This document shows positions 1-7,614 of a stretch of 64,000 bases of DNA, piece by piece. Within the stretch, counting starts at the first letter, position 1; each line of letters opens with the position of its first letter. Under the pieces are notes generated by a model. That model saw nothing but the letters and a program-made list of their open reading frames with translations. It had not been told where the DNA came from and ran no database searches. The stretch spans positions 1,178,001-1,242,000 of the forward strand of contig OZ253666.1 in assembly GCA_965263305.1 (NCBI GenBank). The letters run 5' to 3'. The position numbers were made by a program, and so were the translations under genes. This DNA is from MED-G105 sp965263305 (GTDB lineage Bacteria > Pseudomonadota > Alphaproteobacteria > Caulobacterales > Parvularculaceae).

Positions 1-414
1 AATTAGCTTCGGCGCCATCAACCATGGCCGCTCAAGCGATGCTGCGTCCTTCAAAAACTGATCGACGGCGCCGCTTGGCAGAACCGCATCAGGATTTAGA
101 AACAGAAGGTGAGACCCGTTGGCGGCCTTAGCGCCCAGATTACAGGCTTTCGCAAAACCGACATTGCCGTGCCCGGTAAGAACGCGAATAGCCGCCGTGT
201 CTTGCGTCATCCTGGATGCGTGTACATCGTCCAGACGGGCGCATTGACGCATAGCCTCCTCGACGGCGCCATCCCAATTGCCGTTGTCAACAATGATAAT
301 CTCATCAACATGAGGCTGGTGCTGCGCAGAGAAAATTGCCCGCGCGAGCAATGGACCAGTGAAGTAAGTGACAATAACAACGGTCACCGAAGGTTTTATG
401 GCGAGCCTGTTCAT
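1..414 (-). CDS. Glycosyltransferase family 2, 5' part only (gene runs off the window)
   Basis: Reading the minus strand from an ATG at 414 to the window edge gives 138 codons without a stop. The protein starts MNRLAIKPSVTVVIVTYFTG and shows the GT-A fold family 2 pattern: an opening beta strand VTVVIVTYF, then HVDEIIIVDNGNWDG (the nucleotide-sugar binding region), GNVGFAKACN, and LLFLNPDAVLP where the DxD-like acid normally lies. The pattern resembles rhamnosyltransferase-like GT2 enzymes that build polysaccharide or O-antigen chains at the membrane. ATG 414 is the only usable start because an in-frame TGA lies just upstream. The ribosome binding site is weak. Substrate cannot be told from this fragment. 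Confidence 0.85.
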   Translation of the reverse strand, partial: MNRLAIKPSVTVVIVTYFTGPLLARAIFSAQHQPHVDEIIIVDNGNWDGAVEEAMRQCARLDDVHASRMTQDTAAIRVLTGHGNVGFAKACNLGAKAANGSHLLFLNPDAVLPSGAVDQFLKDAASLERPWLMAPKLI

Positions 415-584
415 AAACGAACGCCCGCGCTCTTTAGCGATGGCGTCATCGTCATTTTGTCTTTTACATCACTATTCATCGGGCCTATGCCATAAACAAT
501 TAAATTGAAACGCAACATTCTCCCGCAATCATAGTTAACGAATGATGACAATCGCAATGCGCCATCATCAGCCGTGAGAAAAAC

Positions 585-2546
585 CTACCGCAAATCGGGC
601 GGCGTGGCCTCTTCCACGAGCGCCGCGATCGCCTCGTCGAGCCCCATCACGGTTTGATTTTTCTCGCCAAGACGACGCAGCGAGACCTTTCGCTCCTCCG
701 CCTCGCGGGCGCCGACAACAGCGATCACCGGCGTTTTCGCCAGGGAATGCTCGCGTACTTTGTAGTTGATCTTCTCATTGCGCAGATCAAGCGATGTTCT
801 CAGTCCTGCTTTTTTCAGGGTCTCTTCCACATCCCGGGCATAATCATTTGCGTCTGACGTAATCGTCGTTACCACGGCCTGGGTCGGCGCCAACCACAGC
901 GGGAACTTACCCGCATAATGCTCGATCAGTAGACCAATGAAACGTTCGAATGTGCCAAAAACCGCACGATGCAACATAACCGGGCGCTCGCGCTCGCCAT
1001 TTTCATTCATATACGTTGCATCAAGTCGCTCCGGCAGCACATAATCAAGTTGATACGTGCCAGCCTGCCAGGTGCGCCCGATGGCGTCGGTCAAATGGAA
1101 TTCGAGTTTTGGCCCGTAAAACGCCCCTTCGCCATGGGCGTATTCAAATTCCAGCCCGGCCGCCGTCAACGCATCAGCCAATGCGCTTTCCGCGCGATCC
1201 CATGCAGCGTCATCGCCAGCCCGGTTTTCCGGCCGCGTCGCCAATTTGTAGTTGATGTTGGTCATGCCCATGTCGTTGTAGACGCGGGAAAAGAGCCGAA
1301 GGAAGCGACCGGTTTCATCCGTGACTTGATCTTCACGGCAGAAAATATGAGCGTCGTCCTGGGTCATCTGACGCACTCGAAGCAGTCCATGAAGCGCACC
1401 GTGCGCTTCATTGCGGTGGCAACATCCGAACTCCGCCATTCGGATTGGCAAATCACGATAGGACTTAATACCCTGCTTGAAAATCTGAACGTGGGCGGGA
1501 CAGTTCATGGGTTTCAACGCCATGAGATCGCCCTCGCCTGAAAGCACCGGCGTGTCGTCCTCCGTCGACGGGATCTCATCGGGGACGACAAACATGTTGT
1601 CGCGAAACTTCGCCCAGTGGCCCGATTGCTCCCAAAACTTGGAATCGAGCAGCTGTGGGGTCTTCACCTCAACATACCCGTCTTCATCCAAACGCCGACG
1701 AATATAGGCCTCTAACTGCCGCCAAAGAAGGAACCCTTTCGGATGCCAAAAGACTGAACCCTGAGCCTCTGACTGGAGATGGAAGAGATCCATCTCTCTA
1801 CCAAGTTTGCGATGGTCGCGTTTTTCGGCCTCTTCCAACCGGGTTAGATACGCTTTCAGATCCTTATCACTCAGCCACGCCGTGCCGTAGATGCGTTGAA
1901 GCATCGGGTTGTTGTGATCGCCCCGCCAATAGGCGCCGGCGACCTTCATCAGCTTAAAGGATTTACCGATGTCCTTTGTCGATGGCAGATGGGGCCCGCG
2001 ACACAGATCATGCCAGTCGCCATGCCAATAAATTTTGACGTCTTCACCGGCAGGCAGATCGCCTATGATCTCTGCTTTGTAATGCTCGCCGAGGTCTTTG
2101 AAATGGGCGATCGCCTCGTCCCGATTCCAGATCTCCCGGCGCGTTGGGCGCGCTTCGTCGACAATCGCCCGCATGCGTTCTTCAATCTTCTCCAAATCAT
2201 CGGTGGAGAAGGGCTCGTCGCGGGCGAAATCATAAAAGAAACCGTCCTCGATATTTGGCCCGATGGTCACCTGGGTGCCGGGGTAGAGTTCCTGCACCGC
2301 CTGGGCCATCAAATGCGCCGTATCATGGCGGACAAGGTCAAGCGCCTCTTCTTCATCCTGGCGTGTGACGATATCGACGCGGGCGTCCGTTTCGACCGTC
2401 TCAAACAAATCCGTCAACGCGCCGTCGACGCGCATTGCAATGGCTTTCTTCGCCAAGGATTTGGAGATGGACTCCGCGATATCGGTTCCAGAAACGGGTC
2501 CGTCAAAATTGCGAACAGAGCCGTCGGGTAAAGTAATGGCGGGCAT
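585..2546 (-). CDS. thrS: Threonine--tRNA ligase
   Basis: Class II synthetase that charges tRNA-Thr in the cytoplasm. The 653 residues are the normal length. An N-terminal TGS domain covers about residues 1-60. The editing domain carries the HxxxH pair at H74 and H78 (RHDTAHLMAQ). The catalytic core follows, with the zinc-ligand segment KPMNCPAH and the motif 2 region HGLLRVRQMTQDDAH. The C-terminal anticodon-binding domain ends near ARE-AEERKVSLRRLGEK. It stands alone; the typical bacterial infC partner is not visible upstream, where an unrelated ATP-grasp-like gene lies. The ATG at 2546 gives a complete TGS domain. Identity is secure. Confidence 0.98.
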   Translation of the reverse strand: MPAITLPDGSVRNFDGPVSGTDIAESISKSLAKKAIAMRVDGALTDLFETVETDARVDIVTRQDEEEALDLVRHDTAHLMAQAVQELYPGTQVTIGPNIEDGFFYDFARDEPFSTDDLEKIEERMRAIVDEARPTRREIWNRDEAIAHFKDLGEHYKAEIIGDLPAGEDVKIYWHGDWHDLCRGPHLPSTKDIGKSFKLMKVAGAYWRGDHNNPMLQRIYGTAWLSDKDLKAYLTRLEEAEKRDHRKLGREMDLFHLQSEAQGSVFWHPKGFLLWRQLEAYIRRRLDEDGYVEVKTPQLLDSKFWEQSGHWAKFRDNMFVVPDEIPSTEDDTPVLSGEGDLMALKPMNCPAHVQIFKQGIKSYRDLPIRMAEFGCCHRNEAHGALHGLLRVRQMTQDDAHIFCREDQVTDETGRFLRLFSRVYNDMGMTNINYKLATRPENRAGDDAAWDRAESALADALTAAGLEFEYAHGEGAFYGPKLEFHLTDAIGRTWQAGTYQLDYVLPERLDATYMNENGERERPVMLHRAVFGTFERFIGLLIEHYAGKFPLWLAPTQAVVTTITSDANDYARDVEETLKKAGLRTSLDLRNEKINYKVREHSLAKTPVIAVVGAREAEERKVSLRRLGEKNQTVMGLDEAIAALVEEATPPDLR

Positions 2547-2580
2547 GGCCTGGTTTCAGTGCTTTCGTATATTGCTTGCG

Positions 2581-3504
2581 TCACGTCTCGTGTTTCAAGA
2601 CGGCGGAGAGACTGTCGGCCAGCCTATCCGCTGCTTCGGGCGCGAGATGGAAACATAATTCCGGTTCGATCAGTTCGACTTCCATAAGCGCCATTCGTCC
2701 GTCAAGTCTTTCAGCGCTTTCAGCCCCTAAAAGAATAGCATCAATGCGCGCATAAAGGGGCGGATTAATGGAGCCTCCGGGCAAGCACGTAAGAACGCTC
2801 TTGGCGCCCGCCAAGGCCCAAGCCGGGGGATCAATCCTGGTGAACACCCCGCCATATTCCTCCTGGCAGCGGATATCGCCATCTTTCGGCGTTTTTCGAA
2901 AGGCATGGGTGAAATCGCCGTCGATGAAAACAAACGAGGTTTCTCCGGCCGTCGTAACGTCTGGCACCAAGGCCTGAACCAGCCCCTCGCCGTTCAGTCC
3001 ATCGGCTTGCAGCCGGGCCGCGGCGATCTCAATGGTATCGGGCGCAGCGAGGCTGACCTCGGTCAGACCAATCGCGCTGGCGCTGATCAGCGGTTTCACA
3101 ACCGCCCGATCGAGCCCTAGCTCTTGCAGGGCTGCGGTAATTGCCGTCGTTGATGGTTCCGTCATCGCGGTTGGCGGGATGACGATGTCTTTCCCCGGTA
3201 GGGCCGCCTGAAGCCCCAGCAAATAGCGCTTTGATAGGTTCCATCGCATCAAAGCGGGCGGATTGTAGACGTAGGGCCGATCCGAAAGGCCCGTCAGCCA
3301 AGCGTCAAACGCTTGCGGCGTATGGGGGTAGTCCCAAGTTGACCGTAATATGATAGGATCGCCCTGATCAAAAGGGGTCTGGGGACCATTCCATGGCGCC
3401 GGCGTTAGGGTCACCCCGCGCCGCGCTAACGCCGCCGCTAACGGAGCGTCATGGTCTTGCAGATGGGGTTGGGCGAGACATGTGGCGGCGACAATTCTGG
3501 TCAT
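2581..3504 (-). CDS. ATP-grasp-fold protein of unknown substrate
   Basis: The 307-residue soluble protein has the layout of a small ATP-grasp enzyme, a family that joins a carboxylate to an amine or thiol with ATP. An N-terminal substrate domain contains PIILRSTWDYPHTPQAF. A central segment DRAVVKPLISASAIGL resembles the lysine-containing ATP-binding strand. A late region with ETSFVFIDGDFTHAFRKTPK and a terminal MALMEVELIEPELCF supplies the acidic metal-binding residues (E-x-E). The last part resembles glutathione-synthetase-like or RimK-like proteins. It lies 34 bases upstream of thrS on the same strand, so the two may be cotranscribed. The substrate cannot be named. The fold call is from motif pattern only. 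Confidence 0.7.
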   Translation of the reverse strand: MTRIVAATCLAQPHLQDHDAPLAAALARRGVTLTPAPWNGPQTPFDQGDPIILRSTWDYPHTPQAFDAWLTGLSDRPYVYNPPALMRWNLSKRYLLGLQAALPGKDIVIPPTAMTEPSTTAITAALQELGLDRAVVKPLISASAIGLTEVSLAAPDTIEIAAARLQADGLNGEGLVQALVPDVTTAGETSFVFIDGDFTHAFRKTPKDGDIRCQEEYGGVFTRIDPPAWALAGAKSVLTCLPGGSINPPLYARIDAILLGAESAERLDGRMALMEVELIEPELCFHLAPEAADRLADSLSAVLKHET

Positions 3505-3575
3505 ACCTCAACATCACTATTCTCGTGGGGGCGTCTTTGGACATCCGACATCGCCCTACTATGAAAGGAGACACC

Positions 3576-4193
3576 ATGACGTTACAGCCACGCGCGCCGA
3601 TCACCCTGTGTTTCGTCGTTACGTTACTACTGTCGGTATTTCTATCAGGCGCCGTCTCGCTAAGCCACGGCGCTAGTCCCGATGAGGCGAAAGCGCCTCC
3701 CACATCTGACCCGTTCGCCCCGGTCGCGTTTCTCGAAGGGATATGGCGCGGAGAAACGCCGCGCGGCGAGGGCGTCATGATCTTTGAAGAAATCTGGTCC
3801 GCGCCCGGCGGCGGCGTCATGACCGGGATGGCCCGCGGCCATACCCGCACCCCTGCCTCCGAGGAAAGCGACACCCTTAACGTTCTTGAATACATCATCA
3901 TCGCAGCGGAAGGCGAAGACCTGGTCATGCGGTTCAAACATTTCCGGGCGGATTATTCGACTTGGGAGGATGGGAACAAGGACGACGGCGAAAAAACCCT
4001 CGGTGCGCCGGTGACCCTGTCGCTGGACAACGCCTCGCCAGGCCACGTGCTCTTCACCGCCACTGATCCGGCCGCAGAAGTTGTCTCCATTCGCTATTTC
4101 ATGCCGGAGGAAGACACCCTCCAGGCGGATATCGCCCTCCTCCAGAATGGCCATAGCGGTTCATTCACGTTGCTCTTTTCGCGGGTGGAATAA
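3576..4193 (+). CDS. Exported DUF6265-like protein
   Basis: I place the start at ATG 3576 because it is preceded by a clean AAAGGAG site and opens with a signal peptide (MTLQPRAPITLCFVVTLLLS, then SGAVSLSHGA). A longer reading frame exists upstream but overlaps the divergent gene. The mature part holds FLEGIWRGE, MIFEEIWSAPGGGVMTGMARGH and a run of beta strands ending NGHSGSFTLLFSRVE. This is the lipocalin-like pattern of the DUF6265 group, small secreted beta-barrel proteins of unknown ligand. The gene is 205 residues and monocistronic, followed by a likely terminator at 4269. Confidence 0.75.
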   Translation: MTLQPRAPITLCFVVTLLLSVFLSGAVSLSHGASPDEAKAPPTSDPFAPVAFLEGIWRGETPRGEGVMIFEEIWSAPGGGVMTGMARGHTRTPASEESDTLNVLEYIIIAAEGEDLVMRFKHFRADYSTWEDGNKDDGEKTLGAPVTLSLDNASPGHVLFTATDPAAEVVSIRYFMPEEDTLQADIALLQNGHSGSFTLLFSRVE

Positions 4194-4268
4194 ACGCAAA
4201 ACGGATACACGCCCCTTGACCGACCAATGACGGCGCGGCTCTAAAGACGCTTCGGCGGGCGGCGATCT

Positions 4269-4297
4269 GCCCCTGTGTAAATGGGGCCGTTTTTTTG
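4269..4297 (+). terminator. Rho-independent terminator
   Basis: A GCCCC/GGGGC stem (4269-4273 with 4283-4287), a 9-base loop, then CG and a run of seven or eight T. It lies 75 bases after the stop at 4193 and before the next gene. The stem is short, so strength is uncertain. Confidence 0.6.
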
Positions 4298-4334
4298 AAT
4301 GGCGGCTTGGTGTTAGAGCGACGGTCAGGGCTTG

Positions 4335-4952
4335 ATGTTGGATTGTGTGTTTTCTCGCTGGTCTCCGGGCATTGGAGATCCCACCATCGGCGGGTGGCTG
4401 ACGGTTGTTGTCTATATCGCCGCCGGGCTCATGGCGTATATGCGCTTGCAGACCGCCATTCGTGAGCGCGAACGGTATCGCGCCATTGAACGCACCGCCT
4501 CGATCTGGCAGGGGCCGATGGTGCGTTTTTGGGCGATCATGTTTGTCGGCCTTGTCGTTCTTGGCATCAACAAACAGCTTGATCTGCAATCCTTTGTGAC
4601 AGCCGCTGGCAAATGCGCGGCGCGCGCCCAAGGTTGGTACGACAACCGCCGGGTTGTGCAGGTCGCTTTTCTTGGCGCTCTCGGCGTTATTGGCGTCACA
4701 GGGAGTATCTTGGGCGTGTCGATGTTACGGGGCGCATTGCGCAAGAACGCCATGGTGCTCGCCGGGGTCGGCTTATTGCTGGTGTTTATTCTGGCTAGGG
4801 CGGCGTCGTTTCATGATTTCGACGTGTTCATCAACTGGCGTTTCCTGGGCCTAAAGATGAACTGGATCATCGAAATTGGCGCCTTATCGCTCATCATTTT
4901 CGGCGCGTGGCGCACAAGAGGGGGCCAATCCGGCGAACCTAACCGAAGTTAA
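4335..4952 (+). CDS. Multi-pass membrane protein of unknown function
   Basis: The 205-residue protein has about five hydrophobic segments: near residues 20-35 (WLTVVVYIAAGLMAYM), 65-80 (MVRFWAIMFVGLVVLGI), 108-128, 140-158 (MVLAGVGLLLVFILARA) and 180-193 at the C-terminus. A basic loop RERERYRAIERTA follows the first segment. A conserved-looking DFDVFINWRF lies between the last two. I do not recognise a family. TTG 4332 and ATG 4335 are both possible starts and ATG is preferred. No partner gene is evident. The next gene, yidD, is convergent. Confidence 0.7.
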   Translation: MLDCVFSRWSPGIGDPTIGGWLTVVVYIAAGLMAYMRLQTAIRERERYRAIERTASIWQGPMVRFWAIMFVGLVVLGINKQLDLQSFVTAAGKCAARAQGWYDNRRVVQVAFLGALGVIGVTGSILGVSMLRGALRKNAMVLAGVGLLLVFILARAASFHDFDVFINWRFLGLKMNWIIEIGALSLIIFGAWRTRGGQSGEPNRS

Positions 4953-4977
4953 AACGCCAGAGCGCGGGCCCAGTGGA

Positions 4978-5367
4978 TTAATCCGTTTGCGTATCTTTTT
5001 TACAAGAACAATCGCCACTACGCTCAGTCCAGGCCCAATCGCCATAGCGCCACACCCGCCATCCCGCATCCGGCAAATTGTCAGGCACGGGGTCCCATCC
5101 GTGGGAGCCTAAGGGGTGGCACCGAAATAAGCGCGACAACGTCAGCCAAGCGCCGCGATGGGCGCCATGCTTTTTGAACGCCATCGTCGAATATTCTGAG
5201 CAGCTCGGCATGTGGCGACAGCGCACGCCGAAAAACGCGAGCATAGGCGAAAGCGTGCGCTTATAGAGCCATAACAAGGCCAGCGCCGCATGCGTCACGA
5301 CGCCAGTTTCTTGATCGGGGTGATGACCGGACCCCGACGTTTTTTCTTCACCGTCACTCGATCTCAT
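4978..5367 (-). CDS. yidD: Membrane protein insertion efficiency factor YidD
   Basis: YidD is a small membrane-associated protein that assists the YidC insertase. The diagnostic core is present: WLYKRTLSPMLAFFGVRCRHMPSCSEYS, with the conserved cysteines and the P-S-C-S-E-Y motif, followed by AFKKHGAHRGAWLTLSRLFRCHPLG and GWDPVPD. The core begins near residue 27. Residues 1-25 are an acidic, polar extension, and the tail after PDNLP runs on for about 30 residues. At 129 residues it is longer than the common 70-90. It is not beside rnpA/yidC here, which is common in alphaproteobacteria. Confidence 0.95.
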   Translation of the reverse strand: MRSSDGEEKTSGSGHHPDQETGVVTHAALALLWLYKRTLSPMLAFFGVRCRHMPSCSEYSTMAFKKHGAHRGAWLTLSRLFRCHPLGSHGWDPVPDNLPDAGWRVWRYGDWAWTERSGDCSCKKDTQTD

Positions 5368-5411
5368 ACAGATTTTAATTCCTATACAAATCCTTTTAGT
5401 GGCTCGTCAAA

Positions 5412-6014
5412 TTACGACGGTGGCGCCTTCAAGCTAGAAATGATTAAGGTTTCCAGTTGCTGCGGATACGCCTTCGTCATCTGCTCAAAATTCTTTTTCC
5501 CGAAGATGCCCGACAATGTCGGCCCCGATACGGCGAAATAATTGACGGCGCCGAGCCATTGATAAACGACGGCGAGCGCTTGTGCCTCGGTGCTATCGGC
5601 CCAGCCAGGCACATCATGCACCATGGCAATCAAATGTTCCAGAAACGGTTTAAGATACCAGGTCGCCGCAGAGTTAGCCCGATGTTGGTTGTCCAGCAAT
5701 TCACGCATCAAGAGCCTTGTCTGCGCGGCGAATTTCTTCTCTTGGGATTGAAGCGTCGCAAAGAACGACGTCAATCGGGCTATCGGATCCGTGGTCTCGC
5801 TTTCGACCTCATCCACGAGGATCTCGAAGCGGGCGGAAATTCTGATAAGGACCTCGCCGTATAATTTTTCCTTGCTCCCGAAATGGTGCAGCAGGGCCTG
5901 TTTCGTCAGGCCGTGTTCATCGGCAATCGCCGCGATACTGACCCCGTAAAACCCACGCTCGGCAAATAGCGCTTCGGCCGTGTCCAAAAATAACTCACGC
6001 GTATCGGTCGGCAT
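5412..6014 (-). CDS. TetR-family transcriptional regulator
   Basis: A 200-residue one-component repressor. Residues 1-50 are the TetR helix-turn-helix (ELFLDTAEALFAERGFYGVS, then IAAIADEHGLTKQALLHHFG with the usual KEKLYGEV). The C-terminal ligand domain has aromatic and small residues but no recognised ligand signature. It is divergently transcribed from the Rieske oxygenase at 6138, and two identical-geometry inverted repeats lie in the 123-base gap. It probably represses that oxygenase and itself, and is released by the oxygenase's substrate or a related compound. That regulatory role is inference from arrangement. Confidence 0.9.
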   Translation of the reverse strand: MPTDTRELFLDTAEALFAERGFYGVSIAAIADEHGLTKQALLHHFGSKEKLYGEVLIRISARFEILVDEVESETTDPIARLTSFFATLQSQEKKFAAQTRLLMRELLDNQHRANSAATWYLKPFLEHLIAMVHDVPGWADSTEAQALAVVYQWLGAVNYFAVSGPTLSGIFGKKNFEQMTKAYPQQLETLIISSLKAPPS

Positions 6015-6033
6015 CTCGGATGTCTGCTCCTGT

Positions 6034-6062
6034 TTGACAACCTACCATACGGTAAGTACCAT
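6034..6062 (+). promoter_or_regulatory. Candidate sigma-70 promoter for the Rieske oxygenase
   Basis: A perfect TTGACA at 6034-6039, a 17-base spacer, then TACCAT at 6057-6062 (four of six against TATAAT). The spacer contains the first TetR operator and the -10 lies between the two operators, so repressor binding would block polymerase. Spacing and -35 are good; the -10 is only fair. Confidence 0.5.
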
Positions 6063-6080
6063 CACTTACCTAATGGTAAG
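6041..6080. promoter_or_regulatory. Twin inverted-repeat operator for the TetR regulator
   Basis: Two 16-base elements share the form CYTACC-N4-GGTAAG. The first is CCTACC-ATAC-GGTAAG at 6041-6056. The second is CTTACC-TAAT-GGTAAG at 6065-6080, a perfect 6-base inverted repeat. They start 24 bases apart, so they lie roughly on the same face of the helix if counted as a little over two turns. They sit between divergent genes and overlap the predicted promoter, as expected for TetR control. Confidence 0.75.
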
Positions 6081-6137
6081 GGCTATAGAAAGCGTCGCGT
6101 ATCGCTATTTGCATCAATATTCGACAGGAGAGCGGGC

Positions 6138-7280
6138 ATGAAACGTGAGACCGAACTAGAGTTGATCGATGAACTTCTGACCATCAAAGCGAATAACACT
6201 CACTTTCTAGACGACCACGTAACGCGAAACCCGATTGATCATTATCTGAATGAAGAACGGTTTTTGTTGGAACGGGAGCGGATATTCCGCCCCATGCCAA
6301 CGATTGCCGCCCATAGCAGCGAACTACCGAGCGCCGGCGCCTTTTTGCGCCGGGAAGTCGCTGGACTGCCTGTCCTGTTAACGCGCGAAGCCTCCGGCGC
6401 GGTCAACGCCTTTTTGAATGTGTGCCGCCATCGGGGCACGAGGCTCGTCGATGAAGAGGCGGGATGCAAAAACCGCTTTTCCTGTCCCTACCACGCCTGG
6501 ACCTATGCGAACTCTGGCGAGTTAATCGCAGCGCCACATTTCGAAACGGGCTTTACAGGCCTTGATAAATACGATTTCAGCCTCAAACGACTGGATTGCC
6601 AGGAACGGTTTGGCCTGATCTGGGTCACGGCCGAAACGGATGCGCCCGCGGATATCGACGCCTTTGTGGGCGAGCTTGGCGCCGAATTAGACGCGCTTTG
6701 CATTGATGAGATGTTCGTTGCGCACCAAAATACATCCGTGTACGACGCGAACTGGAAAATCCTCGTTGAGGGCGGGATTGAAGCCTATCATTTTAAGGTG
6801 GCCCATCGGCACACCATCGGGCCCCATTTTGAAGACAACCTTTCCTCCTACCGCCGATTCGATCCCCATATGCGGTCGATCCTCATGCGCTCGAGCATGG
6901 CGACGTTGTCAGATGAGCCGCGGGACAGCTGGCGTCTTCGCGACCATGCGCAGGTCCTCTATACATTGTTTCCGTCAACATCGCTTTTGGTGCAACAAGA
7001 CCATATCGCCTGGATTCAATCCGAACCGATCTCCGCCGGGCAAACGCGCATTCGCCTATCCACCATCGCCCCGACATCGGAAGCGGCGAAGACCGATCAC
7101 TGGAAGCGCAATCATGAGATCACCTGCGTGACACTAGGCGAAGATTTTGCGATTTGTGAGAGCGTCCAATCGGGGATCGGCGCCGGTGCGAATTCGGATA
7201 TGGTGTTTGGCCGGTTCGAGGGCGCGTTGGACGCGTTCAACGACGTAGTCGAAACCAATTTGAAGGTCGCCAATGGCTGA
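6138..7280 (+). CDS. Rieske non-heme iron oxygenase, alpha-subunit type
   Basis: A ring-hydroxylating-type oxygenase of 380 residues. The Rieske [2Fe-2S] ligands are C96-x-H98 (NVCRHRG) and C116-x2-H119 (SCPYHAW). The mononuclear iron site has H218 and H223 within EGGIEAYHFKVAH, with the acidic ligand probably in the GEDFAICESVQSG segment near the C-terminus. These enzymes use electrons from a separate reductase to hydroxylate or demethylate a substrate; no reductase or beta subunit lies nearby. A good AGGAG precedes ATG 6138. It faces a TetR regulator, so it is likely inducible. The substrate is unknown; the family also includes demethylases and choline/carnitine-type monooxygenases. Confidence 0.92.
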   Translation: MKRETELELIDELLTIKANNTHFLDDHVTRNPIDHYLNEERFLLERERIFRPMPTIAAHSSELPSAGAFLRREVAGLPVLLTREASGAVNAFLNVCRHRGTRLVDEEAGCKNRFSCPYHAWTYANSGELIAAPHFETGFTGLDKYDFSLKRLDCQERFGLIWVTAETDAPADIDAFVGELGAELDALCIDEMFVAHQNTSVYDANWKILVEGGIEAYHFKVAHRHTIGPHFEDNLSSYRRFDPHMRSILMRSSMATLSDEPRDSWRLRDHAQVLYTLFPSTSLLVQQDHIAWIQSEPISAGQTRIRLSTIAPTSEAAKTDHWKRNHEITCVTLGEDFAICESVQSGIGAGANSDMVFGRFEGALDAFNDVVETNLKVANG

Positions 7281-7553
7281 ACTCACGCACCTGCCGTCAA
7301 CTGCGTCAGCGGCGGCGCAAACCGCACCCAAAGCCCGCGCTTGGCGGTGCTTATTCATTATGCGTTGGAATGGCTGCGTCAGGAAGAAAACCAATATCTA
7401 TCCTGCCCGCCGGAAATCGCCGCCACCCTTGATCCGCGTTTGCGAGATTTGATCGGCTACAGCCAAGGCGGCCCGCTTTTGGGCTTTTATTCAACCCCCG
7501 GCGCGCCAGGAGAGGGCGTTGAACTGGATAGTCCGAAACGGCTGTTTGAATAA
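7273..7553 (+). pseudogene. Small gene downstream of the oxygenase, apparently frameshifted
   Basis: An ATG at 7273 overlaps the oxygenase stop (ATGGCTGA) and has a GAAGG site six bases upstream, a typical translational-coupling start. That frame (MAELTHLPSTASAAAQ...) loses protein-like character and stops at 7452. A second frame then reads convincingly from about 7338 to 7553: LAVLIHYALEWLRQEENQYL, then SCPPEIAATLDPRLRDLIGY and an SPKRLFE end. That second frame has only TTG 7341 or GTG 7347 as starts, with no ribosome site. The simplest reading is one gene of about 90 codons broken by a single-base change near 7335-7340. Alternatively it is a 70-residue gene starting at TTG 7341. Family not recognised. 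Confidence 0.5.
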
Positions 7554-7614
7554 GGACGATCGATACCGGTTTACCCGGTCCAAGAGACAGATACGAAAAG
7601 GAGACATCCCAAGA

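Noticed and set aside
969..1541. Long plus-strand frames inside thrS and similar frames inside other genes such as ffh and the symporter
   Set aside because: They are antisense shadows of high-GC genes with no independent support.
7320..7345. Programmed -1 frameshift at CCCAAAG in the gene behind the oxygenase
   Set aside because: The heptamer is in the wrong phase (read as CCC AAA G in the zero frame), and no downstream stimulatory structure is evident. A mutation or sequencing error is simpler.
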